Shown piece after piece: positions 23,699 through 35,990 of a DNA stretch of 64,000 bases; within the stretch, counting starts at the first letter, position 1; each line of letters opens with the position of its first letter. The DNA lies in NCBI GenBank assembly GCA_036873755.1, contig JAVTVY010006765.1:1-64000 (forward strand). The letters are read 5' to 3'. A model generated the notes under the pieces. That model was not told the DNA's origin. It was given only the letters and a program-made list of their open reading frames with translations, and did no database searches. A program made the position numbers and the translations under genes. This DNA is from Hanleya hanleyi (lineage: Eukaryota; Mollusca; Polyplacophora; Lepidopleurida; Hanleyidae).

Positions 23699-24315
23699 AG
23701 TGAAAACAGTAACAGTCACAGTAAGTTACAGTAACAGTTACAGCCACATGTACAATAAGTTATGGTAACACGCGAGTCCTGGAAACAGTCACAGCAACAG
23801 GAAGTTACAGTAACAGTTACAGCCACATGTACAATAAGTTATGGTAACACGCGAGTCCTGGAAACAGTCACAGCAACAGGAAGTTACAGAAACAGTTACA
23901 GCCACATGTACAATAAGTTATGGTAACACGCGAGTCCTGGAAACAGTCACAGCAACAGGAAGTTACAGTAACAGTTACAGCCACATGTACAATAAGTTAT
24001 GGTAACACGCGAGTCCTGGAAACAGTCACAGCAACAGGAAGTTACAGTAACAGTTACAGCCACATGTACAATAAGTTATGGTAACACGCGAGTCCTGGAA
24101 ACAGTCACAGCAACAGGAAGTTACAGAAACAGTTACAGCCACATGTACAATAAGTTATGGTAACACGCGAGTCCTGGAAACAGTCACAGCAACAGGAAGT
24201 TACAGTAACAGTTACAGCCACATGTACAATAAGTTATGGTAACACGCGAGTCCTGGAAACAGTCACAGCAACAGGAAGTTACAGTAACAGTTGCAATAAC
24301 ACTTACAGTAACAGT
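23699..24315. repeat. 79-bp minisatellite, seven units
   Basis: The anchor ACATGTACAATAAGTTATGG recurs at 23746, 23825, 23904, 23983, 24062, 24141 and 24220, exactly 79 bp apart. Units are nearly identical; the main variant is GTTACAGTAACAG against GTTACAGAAACAG. The flanks are built from shorter GTAACAGTYACA phrases, suggesting the unit grew from a hexanucleotide-like repeat. 79 is not divisible by three, so the long frame at 24157 is incidental. Confidence 0.95.
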
Positions 24316-24439
24316 CACTGTAACATTTGCAGTCATACAACTAAAATGTGGATAACAGACAATTTTCGGTTATTATACATAGGGCTATCCATGACCATGA
24401 GAATGAAGAACACTTTCCCCATTATCGCTGAAAACATGG

Positions 24440-24634
24440 CAGGGCTTGTTTTTCCACGAGAATCCGATTCCGGTCAGCACTCCCGCAAAACAATTTTCAG
24501 GAATCCAACAGATTCCCGTAAAATATTAGCAATCTGTATAAAATGATACCAGTGGATTCCTGTGGATTCCCATAGAGCTGGGTTTGTGAGAATCTATTTT
24601 GATTCCCGTGAATTTTGATGAAAAACAAGGCCTG
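24440..24634. mobile_element. 195-bp hAT-like MITE with 5-bp target duplication
   Basis: The inverted termini CAGGGCTTGTTTTTC and GAAAAACAAGGCCTG differ at one base and are flanked by CATGG on each side (24435-24439 and 24635-24639). The interior has repeated GAATCC / GGATTCC phrases. A degraded relative is at 38246. The CAG start and short duplication fit hAT families that make 5-bp duplications. Confidence 0.8.
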
Positions 24635-24639
24635 CATGG

Positions 24640-24983
24640 ATCTGCAGCTTGCAGAGAAACTCAACTGTAGGAACAAGAAAAAAGAATCCTTGGGTTGCAC
24701 CAATATCCACATCAATCAAGAATCACTCATTCACAAGGTCTTCAACGTCTTTACCTTTCTGGCACTATGCCAAAACAAATATGCCGTCAGAAGAGAATGA
24801 GTTTACTTGTCCGCCGAGATATGTAACAGATGCCTCCCCTTATCAATCAATGGAGACAAGATGAAACAAAACGGGAAGAGATGGAATTACATAACTGCTA
24901 CACCGACAGGTGAGACATACCTAGGTGTTTGTGAACTGAAATTAGAAAGTGGCCAAAAGCCAAGGTCAAGTTAACTTTATACT
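24640..24983. other. No feature recognised
   Basis: Plain sequence between a MITE and the 47-bp array. Confidence 0.4.
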
Positions 24984-25497
24984 GGCTCAAGTATCACTGC
25001 TGATAGATCCTTAGATCAGGTATTTATACCGGCTCAAGTATCACTGCTGATAGATCCTTAGATCAGGTATTTATACTGGCTCAAGTATCACTGCTGATAG
25101 ATCCTTAGATCAGGTATTTATACTGGCTCAAGTATCACTGCTGATAGATCCTTAGATCAGGTATTTATACTGGCTCAAGTATCACTGCTGATAGATCCTT
25201 AGATCAGGTATTTATACTGGCTCAAGTATCACTGCTGATAGATCCTTAGATCAGGTATTTATACCGGCTCAAGTATCACTGCTGATAGATCCTTAGATCA
25301 GGTATTTATACTGGCTCAAGTATCACTGCTGATAGATCCTTAGATCAGGTATTTATACTGGCTCAAGTATCACTGCTGATAGATCCTTAGATCAGGTATT
25401 TATACTGGCTCAAGTATCACTGCTGATAGATCCTTAGATCAGGTATTTATACTGGCTCAAGTATCACTGCTGATAGATCCTTAGATCAGGTATTTTG
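24984..25497. repeat. 47-bp minisatellite, 11 units
   Basis: GGCTCAAGTATCACTGCTGA, then TAGATCCTTAGATCAGG and TATTTATAC(T/C), repeats with an exact 47-bp period from 24984 (25031, 25078, 25125 and so on) to about 25497. The only variation seen is TATACT against TATACC in two units, which implies recent homogenisation. Each unit holds two GATC sites. Confidence 0.95.
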
Positions 25498-27621
25498 ATG
25501 CTGTTATTGGGGATGAATACAACATATTTTGGATCCTGTGATGAATTTCCTTACCGAATAATGGTTATAGCTTTGCTTTTTGAAGCAATAATCATTCAAT
25601 GATGGGGGCTACAGTAGATCTCTATTCAATCACTTCAAAACACACTCGAAAAGCCAATTCCAAAAAATATCCATCCTATATTCAATTTTAACTGTCCTAA
25701 ACTGTTGTACTATACATGAAATTGCATCCTCATCAAACTTGCGGGAATTGTTTTGTAAATTAGATACTGTGAGATGATGCAATTCCCAGACATGGATATA
25801 CATCAAGAGGCAGTTTTCCAGAGACAAAATGTAGGATCTAATGTTGATTGGTCAGTTATTATACAGATAATTTTCAACGAATCAGAGACTTTCTGAATAG
25901 GTCCATGCAGTTTTGTCAGTTTCTCAACAAAGGCCAAGAGTTGGATACAGTATTGTGGACAGACTATTCATATCATTTACGAGACAGGAAGTCAAGATTT
26001 CTCACTTTCCGACTTGAACAATTCTGTTATGTTTCATTGTGGTGACTCGCTTCATATCACAATGTATACAATGGGCAATCATTAATTAAAACTTAGGTGT
26101 ATTATCTTATGGGATATTCATAGTGATACCTACAAGATGCATACCCAAAGGTTATCCTTGTTTGGTGTATATACACACTTTCTTCTACCCCTACATTCCA
26201 GACTAAGGAGTTATGTAATAATTCCCCAAATACCATCCACGAAAAACAGAATCTGACAGACAAAAAAACAAAAAAAAAGGCCAAAACCTTCACATGCATT
26301 TGCAGGTATACAGTGAAAAGTAATACCTCAGCATAAACTATACATAGAAACCAGCCACCCCAAAGATGTGGTATGAATTTTAGGCATCAAGTTGCACAAA
26401 TCCTGGTGTTCTGCTCCAAGTATAAGCTGCAGCATCTGCTGCATATCTTGGCTGAACAGTACAGCCATTATTAACAGTTTGTTGGCATCCAAATGCAATT
26501 ACAGACCAGACTTTCTCATAGGAAAATGCAAAACAGTGAGGATATAAAGACGGTGTAATACATAATATTCATGACAGCACCAGACAATGAAATCATCTGC
26601 AGTATCAGGAGATTAAATATCATTGTACAGCTATTTTACTTTCAAAGTATAATTTAGGAACACAGCTAATTTGAAGTGACTATATCAAAAGTCTATGGTC
26701 TCCCACACAGACAGAAAATGAGTGGGCATTTTCGAAAATAAACATAAAATGCGGAAATAAACAAACACCCAAAATGACACCACACAAGCTTGTCTGCCCA
26801 CATAATTACATCAGGTTTGGGAGGGTTTGTTATTTAAATATGGTTTGAGTTTTTAGGGAAGGAACAATTACAGTCATGTGGTCATATGATTTTATTATTT
26901 ACTCAGTAGGCAGATTCAGTTTTCAAATTATTCAAAAAGCATCGAGCTAAGTCTACTCAAATAAGTAGACACTATAGTATGTAAATAAACATGGACACTG
27001 TTAAATTAAGGTAGGAAAGTGTAATGTACCCAAACAGTATTTCGACCTAAGGTATGGATTAATTAAAGGCTGGTCAATGATATGTGCATGTATGTCTGCA
27101 TCAGGATGGTTGATCTTCTAATGGACTGATGTCCAAAGCCTGATGTCAGCCAGCATGAATTTTGGAAAAGGCATCATCTTACTGGATGTACAAGCAGCGA
27201 GCTCTAGTAGAACCAGGTGTGAAGTCTCGCCTGCTCCCATTACCTCACCCACACTATCACATGGTCTGTTCCACATCATCCGCAAGGAGTCAAACAGTCA
27301 TAAAGCACTAGATCCATGTTTTTTTAGTAGATTGAAGTAAATATATGTACAAATGCTAGTGGTGGAATATTTGGTAAACCTAATGCTGAGATCATCCACA
27401 TTACACAATAACAAATTACACTTATAAAACAACAAAAATCTATCTAATTAGCTACAATTTCTCTGAAACAGATCTATAGCTACATGTGTAATGTGAGATA
27501 TTATGACTTCCTTGCACTACACGCACATAATGCTGCCCCTCAAAACATGTTAGCAATGTATTCATGTATTCAAAAACTCATTTTTCTCAGAAAACAGAGT
27601 TGAATTGTCCCTCATTACAAG
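25498..27621. other. No feature recognised
   Basis: About 2.1 kb of intron-like sequence without repeats or credible frames. Confidence 0.4.
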
Positions 27622-27623
27622 TA

Positions 27624-27810
27624 CAGTCTAGCCTCGCTATAAGGTGCCTCGATATAGTGCGGATTCTGATATAAAGTGGGAGATGTTGTGTCCCCCAAAT
27701 TAACAAATGCATATTATTTCAACCCCTTTATAAGGCTGAAAATGTATAAATTATATAATGTGGTTCAAATTTGGTCCCCCTAATAACAGCGTTATAGCGA
27801 GGTTACACTG
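27624..27810. mobile_element. 187-bp Tigger/pogo-like MITE (Tc1/mariner)
   Basis: The ends CAGTCTAGCCTCGCTATAAG and CGTTATAGCGAGGTTACACTG are inverted repeats with the well-known Tigger terminus CAGTGTAACCTCGCTATAACG. TA flanks both ends (27622-27623 and 27811-27812). No coding capacity. Confidence 0.85.
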
Positions 27811-27904
27811 TAGTTCAATGCCGAGGATCAGTGAACTGAGCTTGTCTTCCTAATCCGATGTCCAGATCCAGATGGGTGGTCACTCCCAAGTTATAAACCC
27901 TAAA

Positions 27905-29360
27905 GCCCAACTCACACTACGAACATTTTGTTGTATTAGAACAAAAACACTGTTCAGGACATGTTTTGTCTGCAGTGTGAGATGCCCAGAAACACGAACA
28001 TTTTGTTCGACGGACATGTTCGTGAAATCAAACAGGTTTGATTTTCGGAAAATGTTTTCGTCCTCAAAACAGTTTTTGTCTTCAGTGTGTGGTGATCGCG
28101 AACATTTGTCCGAACATTTACCAATAGTTATCCAATCAACTGGCAGCAGTCGGTCATGTGACGAAGCCGCTCTCACATGACACAACATGAGATTGATCTA
28201 ATCAAAACCCCTCGGCTTTCCCCAAGTGATTGTGACCCATGTGTAGTGTGAATTGGGGAAGAGATAGTTCTATGTGGGATGATCAAGATATACCGGTAGT
28301 ACATTCAGGCATATAGGACAGAAATAGAAAATTATATATCTGTAAAAGGGCACAACTCTGTAAAATATGGGTCGAGGGGAGCCACTTTCGATAGGCGTCT
28401 GACTTAGCACTCTGTAAAATAAGAACCGAGACGAATAAGCTGTACCGAACATGGATCTGCAGATTTAACTGGTACATTCAGCTACAGATAACAAAATTGG
28501 AGATTATTACATCCGAAATGGGCATAACTCCATAAGCCGAGGCGAGTTACCCTTTGTTGGCTTGTAGAATACAACAAAATAAATAAGTTTCCAAAATATA
28601 GTAGCTATACCGAACACAGTTCTGCAGATATAGTTGGTTACATTCAGGCATATAGGACAGAAATAGAAATTAATATATCTGTAAAGGGGCAGAACTCTGT
28701 AAAATATGGGCCGAGGGAAACCACTTTCGATAGGCGTCTGACTTAGCACTACTGTAAAATAAGAACCGAGACGAATAAGCTGTACCGAACACGGATCTGC
28801 AGATATAACTTGTACATTCAACTACAGATAACAAAATCGGAGATTATTACCTCCGAAAGGGGCATAACTCCATAAGCCGAGGCGAGTAATCCTTTGTTGG
28901 CTTGTAGAATACAACAATATAAATAAGTTTCCAAAATATAGTAGCTATACCGAACACAGTTCTGCAGATATAGTTGGTTACATTCAGACATATAGGACAG
29001 AAATAGAAATTAATATATCTGTAAAGGGGCAGAACTCTGTAAAATATGGGCCGAGGGAAGCCACTTTCAATAGGCGTCTGACTTAGCACTAGATAAATAA
29101 GTGTTGAAAATTTGGTGGTTGTATCTCAAGCGGTTTTGCCTAAAATGCGTTAACGGACGGACGGACGGACATGGCAACGACAATACCCCGAGGCCAAAGG
29201 GTAACAAAATGGCTCCCATCACATGACCGGCAGCCTCGCTGCATGATCGCGGCGACTGGCGGTCCAGAGAAAATGTTCGCAGTGTAAGGTTACCACGAAC
29301 AAAAACATGAACAAACTGTTCTGTTTTAATACAACAAAATGTTCGTAGTGTGAGTTGGGC
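27905..29360 (-). mobile_element. 436-bp TTAA-flanked element, copy 2, with nested HINE
   Basis: Reverse complement of the element at 6182. The ends GCCCAACTCACACTACGAAC (27905) and GTAGTGTGAGTTGGGC (29360) are flanked by TAAA and GTAA, each one change from TTAA. Without the insertion at 28186-29205 it measures 281 + 155 = 436 bp, identical in length to copy 1. It shares the interior phrases GTGATCGCGAACATTTGTCC and CACATGACCGGCAGCCTCGC with copy 1. Confidence 0.88.
28186..29205 (+). mobile_element. 1,020-bp HINE-like element with 340-bp core units
   Basis: It starts CATGAGATTGATCTAATCAA + AACCCCTCGGC, with a TTGAT/ATCAA hairpin. It holds 2.4 units of 340 bp (CATTCAGGCATATAGGACAG at 28302, 28641 and 28981), then GACGGACGGACGGAC and the 3' hairpin ACCCCGAGGCC / AAAGGGTAAC. 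Copy 1 of the host element shows the empty site: CACAAAAAATGG there, CACAA-[insert]-AAAATGG here. The A count is conserved, so there is no target duplication. Confidence 0.85.
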
Positions 29361-29394
29361 GTAACTGAAAACCTACTCTTACATGGAATTGTCT

Positions 29395-32162
29395 TCCCTC
29401 ACGGAAATAGGGCACGCGCCCCATCTTTGCCTCGTTTATCTACTGCGCCCTAATTGCGCCCTATTTCTTCATCCCATCCACCCTGCTGCGCCCTAATTGC
29501 GCCCTTCAGGAATGCGCCCTAGAAGCTAGAGATAGGGCGCGCGCCCTAACTGCGCCTTATTTAGTTTGAAATTTTCTCTGATATTCAGACTGCGCCCTAC
29601 TTGCGCCCTGTGGACATAGAGGTTTTCTCCAAACTTCAGATTGCGCCCTATCTGCGCCCTGTGGACATGTCTGCTTTATTCACTATTCTGGGCTATAAAT
29701 TCATTAATGTGAAATTTGGACTTTCATACTTAATTTTAATAACATTATTTCAATAAAAAAAATCTGATTTTTACTTGAAAAAGATATTGCTTCTAATCTG
29801 CGCCCTACCAGTACATGTACATCATTCATGCTATTATTCTCAGAGTGCGCCCCAACTGCGCCCTAATTGGGCCCCAACTGCGCCCTATCTGCACCCTAAT
29901 AACTGCACAATAGCATGTTATCTGATTAGTCTGTCACATGACCTTTATCTTATTGGCTGATATTAACTCATTCGGTACCGTAAGCGCCATTTGGCGTCGC
30001 AGATTTGGGCCTCTTCAACCCCATGACGCCATATGGCGCAAATCATAACTGTCGTGGGAAAATAGAATTTTCATATCTAAGCATTGTCAAATGCCTATAT
30101 GTTTACGAAGCTTATTTTCTCACGTAACAATTTCTGAAATTTGGATTTGACTAACAGAGAAATTATTTCAAGATCGTTGTTTGAAAACGCAGATAAAAAA
30201 TAAAATCACGAAAATTTCCAAAATGAAGTCGGCCGTATACACCACCGTTGGAATTCTTATTTTCCTGGTCTGTTCAGGAAGAAATATCACGTAAACCATA
30301 CATATATCGAAAGATAAGATCGCTATCTATCCGATTATATATAAAGCATTTTCGTATTGAATGAAAAATATAACGAAATAAAACTATAATCCGATAAGAG
30401 ATCTGTGAGAACATCGCGCCGTTTCGGCAGACATTTGCAAATGTTCAAATACCTGGAAGAATCGTACGATTCCTTGAGAAATCTGACGAATTCACGAGAT
30501 ATTTTCTGTCAAGGTACAGGTATATATCCATTGTTGAGAATTCCTACGATCGTATACGTTTGGTAAATTTATTTCCCAAATATTTCGCTATTGTCCGACA
30601 CCAACTTGTCAGAATTTCCCTCCATCTTTTCTGTTTTGATTTCTCCAAACAAACCCGCGATGAATGAGGCAACCCGATTGGCTCGCCTTGTGACGTAAAC
30701 GCTCTTATCCAATCCACTTGCCCAAAACAGCGGGCTTATCAGAAAGATCGTTTCGTGAACACTGTTTTCAATCCAATCAAATCTTTCGTTTCACTGGCCA
30801 TCCGATGGTGATTCTACTACGAGAAGAAAGCTGAATGAATGGGCTTTACAATGATACGTTATTCATTGAAATCGGTTCAGGGAAACGGAGCACGGACGCG
30901 ATTGAATCAGACGAGAAAAAACCCACTTCTGCTTCATTATTTTGCGTGTAATATAATCACTATCAACGGAATTTCTACCAGATAAAAACGTTAATTTATA
31001 AGTTATATGTGGACGAAATAAATTGAGGAAATTATCATCTTTATCCTGGGAATGGATACTACAATCAGCTATAAATTTTACCAGCCAGAGATTACGTACA
31101 TCTGAAACCAGACCATGACAATTTCGATGTTATTTTTGTTGAAGCATTTTTTTCAAACAGATAAAAACATGTTTTCATGAAATTTGCATGCATAATTTCA
31201 TGTATATAATTATAAAAATAACACAAACACAATTTCTGATGCTTGTGTATTTCATGGAGATATAAAGTTTCAAATTTTATTCACTTTCATAAACAAAATA
31301 TTTTTGAAATGAACTTTTGGTCGACAGCTTCTGTGATGGACATTTGTGCACTGCACACATTGAGACTCAGCTGTGGAGCTACTGGAACTGAGGCCAGAAA
31401 TGACGCTCGGTACTGAATGAGTTAACAAAAGAAAGGCAGACATATTGGTTTTCAAAGAACCATTTTGAATTTGAAGATTTCATGCCCATTTAACAAGATT
31501 TTGGTGAGTAATTATCTCTGTTTTGTGGATAGTGGATAATGTAAATGGTTTCAGATGTATGTAGAAGTAATTTGAAGAAAAAAACTCAAGAAAAAGTGAG
31601 CGAAAGTGTCAGATGACCTAATGTACCAATTCTAAAACAGCTGACTATAGTATATGCACATATATTTTCTTATAAATGTAATTCTAACCATGAAAGCACA
31701 TTGCAGATGAAGATAATATGTACCTGCAGAGTAAAATTAGATTTATTTAGACTAGGTAGATGCCAATAATCATCTTTCACCTTAAATCTTCAATTTATGT
31801 ACATGTATACTGTTCTGTTCTCCAACTGCGCCCTAACTGCGCCCCAACTGCGCTCTGACTGCGCCCTAACTGCGCCCTATCAGTACAACATTCATGCTAT
31901 TATTCCGAGAGTGCGCCCTAATCGCACCCCAACTGCGCCCTAATCAGGTCACAACTGCGCCCTATCTGCACCCTATTCTCTAATAGGGCGCATATAAGGC
32001 GCAATTAAAATATTTGGAACGCGCCCTAATTTGCGCCCTAGCCATATGGAGTCTAATGGCAAAATTGGGAGCGCAAATAGGGCGCGCGCCCCAATTGCGC
32101 CCTAGCTGTCTCAATTCATGCGCCCTATTTGCGCCTTAAATGCGCCCTATTTCCGTGAGGGA
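29395..32162. mobile_element. 2.77-kb element with GCGCCCTA-rich terminal arrays
   Basis: The ends TCCCTCACGGAAATAGGGC (29395) and GCCCTATTTCCGTGAGGGA (ending 32162) are perfect inverted repeats of about 19 bp. Both terminal regions (29400-29900 and 31826-32155) are packed with GCGCCCTAAYT phrases in both orientations. A ~110-bp block (CATTCATGCTATTATTC..GAGAGTGCGCCC) is also shared in direct orientation by the two arrays. I could not identify a target duplication or a transposase. The centre holds a piggyBac-like insertion. The superfamily is unknown to me. Confidence 0.7.
29963..31425. mobile_element. piggyBac-like non-autonomous element, nested
   Basis: TTAACTCATTCGGTACCG at 29963 is mirrored by CGGTACTGAATGAGTTAA ending at 31425, so both ends have TTAA as the target site plus an imperfect ~16-bp inverted repeat. 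A further inverted match (AGCGCCATTT / AAATGACGCT) lies just inside. TTAA duplication is the mark of piggyBac (and Kolobok) elements. The interior has no long frame. A Cys-containing minus-strand frame near the right end (31270-31455) is not convincing as transposase. Confidence 0.75.
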
Positions 32163-33046
32163 CAGATCTCACAGATAAACAAGAGAAATACATAATCATT
32201 TGATAAATAACATGTAAAATTCAGATTACATAAATGTGATAGATACATGTATCTCTTAAACCTACATTAATATAGTCCTTCAGCTCAATTCTTTGACTGG
32301 AAATTACAACATCGTCACATTGCAGTTTACTTTATTCATTTCTTATAATACATGCAAACATAATGAGACTAGAGAAATAGAAAATGTGAGATATCAATGA
32401 GCAGCAATGGCAATGTTCAGATGACATCAACTATCTGGTCAAAGCAGTGTAACTGGATAACTGGATTGGTGTTCAAGTTTCAGTAGGTTAACTGTTTTGG
32501 AGAGGATCTTATATCAACATGAGGAAGGTGTATTGGGACTGGTGGAGACAATCTACTCCCAGTGATCTCCAGTAACAGAGAACAGACAATAATATTTTGT
32601 CTGGCATGAATACCTCAAGGGCAAGAAGCAACAGAACAGGGCGAGTATACATGGAATTGTACATACATATCCTCTATAATAGCCTCATGCATCCAAGAGG
32701 ACAAATACAGAACAACACTAGATTCACCTTGTAAGTAATGGTCAATAATCAATGCAAAAGGCCGAAGCACATTTCAAGAACAAATGCATTTTTACTATTT
32801 TTTTTTTTTTTTAAATGAATTGCAGTACATTTCAAAGTTCTGTTCTACCACATTCATATACTATCTCATTTCATTTGGGAGAATATGATGATATAATTGT
32901 TTACTGAATGATAATGACATGTCTCTATCAACCAGATTGGCACTTCCAAGCCAGCCTGTATTTGTGATATGATGTACTGGATATTTCTCTAATAATTCAA
33001 ACACTTTTAGACCAGCTATTTACTCAATTAAATTAAAATGAAAACC
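32163..33046. other. No feature recognised; poly-T at 32797-32812
   Basis: Plain sequence. Confidence 0.4.
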
Positions 33047-33656
33047 AGAGTCCCCTGATGTCGAAACAATTTATTTGGACTGCAATTGTAAAGTTCAGTA
33101 CCCGGCATGGAAAGCAATCCCAAGTGAGATCCAGTGGCAAGATACCCACAATTACCGAATTTGTCCTAATCCAGTAAGGTTTTCAGTCCGTCATCGTTCG
33201 GAAATGAAATTTTAACTTGACTCACAGATGGTGCCACCTTTAAGCAGATCAGCGTGAAAAACAATCCCAAGCTAGATCTTGAGGCAAGGTACCCACATAC
33301 CAAATTTGAAAAAAATCTGTTCAGTTTTTCAAAAGTTGTTGTCTGGAAACAAAATTTTAACTTGGGCCCCAAGGTGGCACCACCTACAGGCAGATCGGTG
33401 TGAAAAACATTCCCAAGTGAAATCTAGAGTCGAGGTACCCACATACAAAATTCAAAAAGAATTCGTTCAGTTTTTCAAAAGTTATTGTCCGGAAACAATA
33501 TGTTAAATTGGCCCCCAGGTGGCTGGCACCATTTTTAGGCGGATCGGCGTGAGCAACAATCCCAAGCAATCCACGTACCACATTTGAAAAGAATCCACTC
33601 AGTTTTTCAAAACTTATTGTCTGGAAACAAAGTCGGACGGACATTAGGGGACAAAC
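33047..33656 (+). mobile_element. Small HINE-like element (GTCCCCT ends)
   Basis: The 5' phrase AGTCCCCTGATG (33049) is the inverse of the 3' ATTAGGGGACAAA (33642-33654). The latter follows GTCGGACGGAC. Between them lie four units of roughly 115-150 bp, each holding 'TTCAGTTTTTCAAAAGTTRTT GTCYGGAAACAA', 'CAGATCGGTGTGAAAAACA' and 'GGTACCCACATAC' type phrases. Unit sequence is unrelated to the GCATAAATTAAAG family, but the architecture is the same. Confidence 0.65.
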
Positions 33657-34424
33657 AAATTTGGTGGATATTTTCTTTTGCCATCATCGTGTACATTGTA
33701 CCCAAGTTTGAATAGTTCTGGAACATTCTGGGCTGAATACTGACAATATTTTCTGGAATTGGCTCTAAATTGGGTTTTAATATGGGTGAATTATCAGAGC
33801 ATGCATGGATTTCTGTATACAAAATCACCTACATTATTATTATTTTTCAACCAACGTTTTAACCTCTTCTATAAGCTATCCAAGATATACATGTAGCAAT
33901 GGCGTACATCAACTAACACCTCTGACATGAACTCAAACTGAAGGTTTAAGTGACCTATCAAAAGCTTGGGTTGAACTCTTCTCAGAACATTACCAAAAGT
34001 AAGTCAATTTTGCTTACAGAATCTGGTCTTCTCATCAATATGTCAGGGAACCTTAGTCATTTATGATTGATTTAGCCTGGCAGTAGTACATATCTACTCT
34101 GAAGTAGATACAGATGCCTAAAATTAGATTTGCTAAAAGAAATCTGGTCAGTCATACCCAGGATGCCTTACACCCTATGCTATTGACATATGGAGTTCAA
34201 CTGATGATCAGGAGAGAGAGAGAGAGAATTAAGGTTTAATGATCATGGGTGCTTGATGCACATCTACAGCATTGATACATCTACTTGGGACAGACATTAA
34301 ATTCCTTTCCTGATGTTACATACTTGGTAGGATATTGGCATATGAAGATGTTCCAGTAAGCATCTTTCACGCAAGTTTCAAAAGCATATACAGTACTGAT
34401 ATTAAATAGGGGTCATAAGTCGAA
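33657..34424. other. Unassigned; SINE-like trace at 34215
   Basis: GAGAGAGAGAGAATTAAGGT at 34212 matches 22660, where it heads a TTTAACGTCGC SINE-like segment. Otherwise plain. Confidence 0.4.
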
Positions 34425-35990
34425 ATACGAAGCTGCGCATCTGAAAACCCCTCGGCTCTGGGCGCCAGCCATTCATAATGTATTCAATTTAAAACAAGAC
34501 TCAGGAACACCAAGCAGTCAAGTAACAAATATACAGATTATGAAAAATTTTGCCATTAGAAATGGCCTCAAACGTTTCCGTCCAATCAGAGAAACCGGTA
34601 TTCATTACATAAGTCTGTTGATGCATCGACGATGTATACCAAATTTTACATCGAACATTTGAAAATTATCTGAGATAGAGATCCCTAATGATTTCGCATA
34701 AATTAAAGATGGCTGCCCATCCTTCCCACCACTCAGAGAAACTGATGTGGTTATTCATTGCAAGTCTCTTGATACATAGATTCTGTATACCAAGTTTCAT
34801 ATAGAACACTGAAATGGTATCAAAGATAAACATCATTAAAGATTTTGCATAAATTAAAGATGGCCACCAAGGTTTCCGCCCAAGCAGAAAAACCAGAACT
34901 GTCTATTGATACATCGATGATGTATACCAAATTTTACATTGAGCACTTGAACCGTATCAGAGATATAGATCATTAATGATTTCGCATAAATTAAAGATGG
35001 CCGCCCATCCTTCCCGCCACTCAGAGGAACCGATGTGGTTATTCATTGCAAGTCTCTTGATACATCGATGCTGGATACCAAGTTTCATATAGAACACTGA
35101 AATGGTATCAAAGATATATATCATTGAAGATTTTGCATAAATTAAAGATGGCCGCCAAGGTTCCGCCCAATCAGAAACGCCATTTATCGTAAGTCTATTG
35201 ATGCTTCGATGATATATACCAAATTTTACATCGAGCACTCGAACAGTATCAGAGATAGAGATCATTAATGATTTTGCATAAATTAATGATGGCCGCCCAT
35301 CCTTCCCGCCACTCAGAGGAACTGATGTGGCTATACATTGCAGATCTCTTGATACATCGATGCTGTATACCAAGTTTCGTATAGAACACTTGAATGGTAT
35401 CAGAGATATATATCATTGAAGATTTTGCATAAATTAAAGATGGCCGCCAAGGTTTTCACCGAATCAGGGAAACTGGTTTGGTCATTCCTTTGAAGTTTCT
35501 TGATGCATCGATGATCTATACCAAGTTTCACACTGAACAGAGAAATGGTACCAAAGATACACAAGATTAATGATTTCGCATAAATTAAATATGGCCGCCA
35601 AAGTTTCCAACCAATGAGGTCCAGATTCAATAGGGTTCTGGGTCATGAGCATATGGATGTGCAGTGCAAGTTTGGGGTGCCTAGGGTAAGTCGCTCTAAA
35701 GATATCTTGGTAACAAGAAACCTGTGATGGTTTCGCATAAATTAAAGATGGCCGCCAAAGTTTCTAACCAATCAGGTCCAGATTCAATAGGGTTCTGGGT
35801 CACAAGCATACGGATGTGCACTGCAAGTTTGGTGTGCCTAGGGTAAGTCGTTCTGAAGATATCTTGGTAACGAGAAAGGTGTGACGGACAGACGGACAGA
35901 CGGACGGACGGACAGACGGACAGACGGCCAGACGGACAGACGTACATGACGACGACAATACCCTTCGGCCAAATTTTGGCCGAGGGGTAA
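34425..35990 (+). mobile_element. HINE/pearl-like element, copy D (most complete)
   Basis: The full set of landmarks is present. The 5' end is ATACGAAGCTGCGCATCTGA, then CCCCTCGGCTCTGGGCGCC, AGTCAAGTAACAAATATACA and eight to nine core units of about 150 bp. These are followed by an ACGG/ACAG microsatellite (35883-35941), GTACATGACGACGACAATAC, and a 3' hairpin with arms CCCTTCGGCC and GGCCGAGGGG followed by TAA. The 5' CCCCTCGGC is the inverse of the 3' GCCGAGGGG. Use this copy as the reference for the family. Confidence 0.85.

Noticed and set aside
24157..24546. 129-codon frame over the 79-bp minisatellite
   Set aside because: 79 is not a multiple of three, so the frame shifts each unit. It is incidental.
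31270..31455. Cys-containing frame near the right end of the piggyBac-like element as a transposase tail
   Set aside because: It reads across the terminal repeat into the flank, in the wrong direction for a C-terminus at that end, and the Cys spacing does not match the domain I know.
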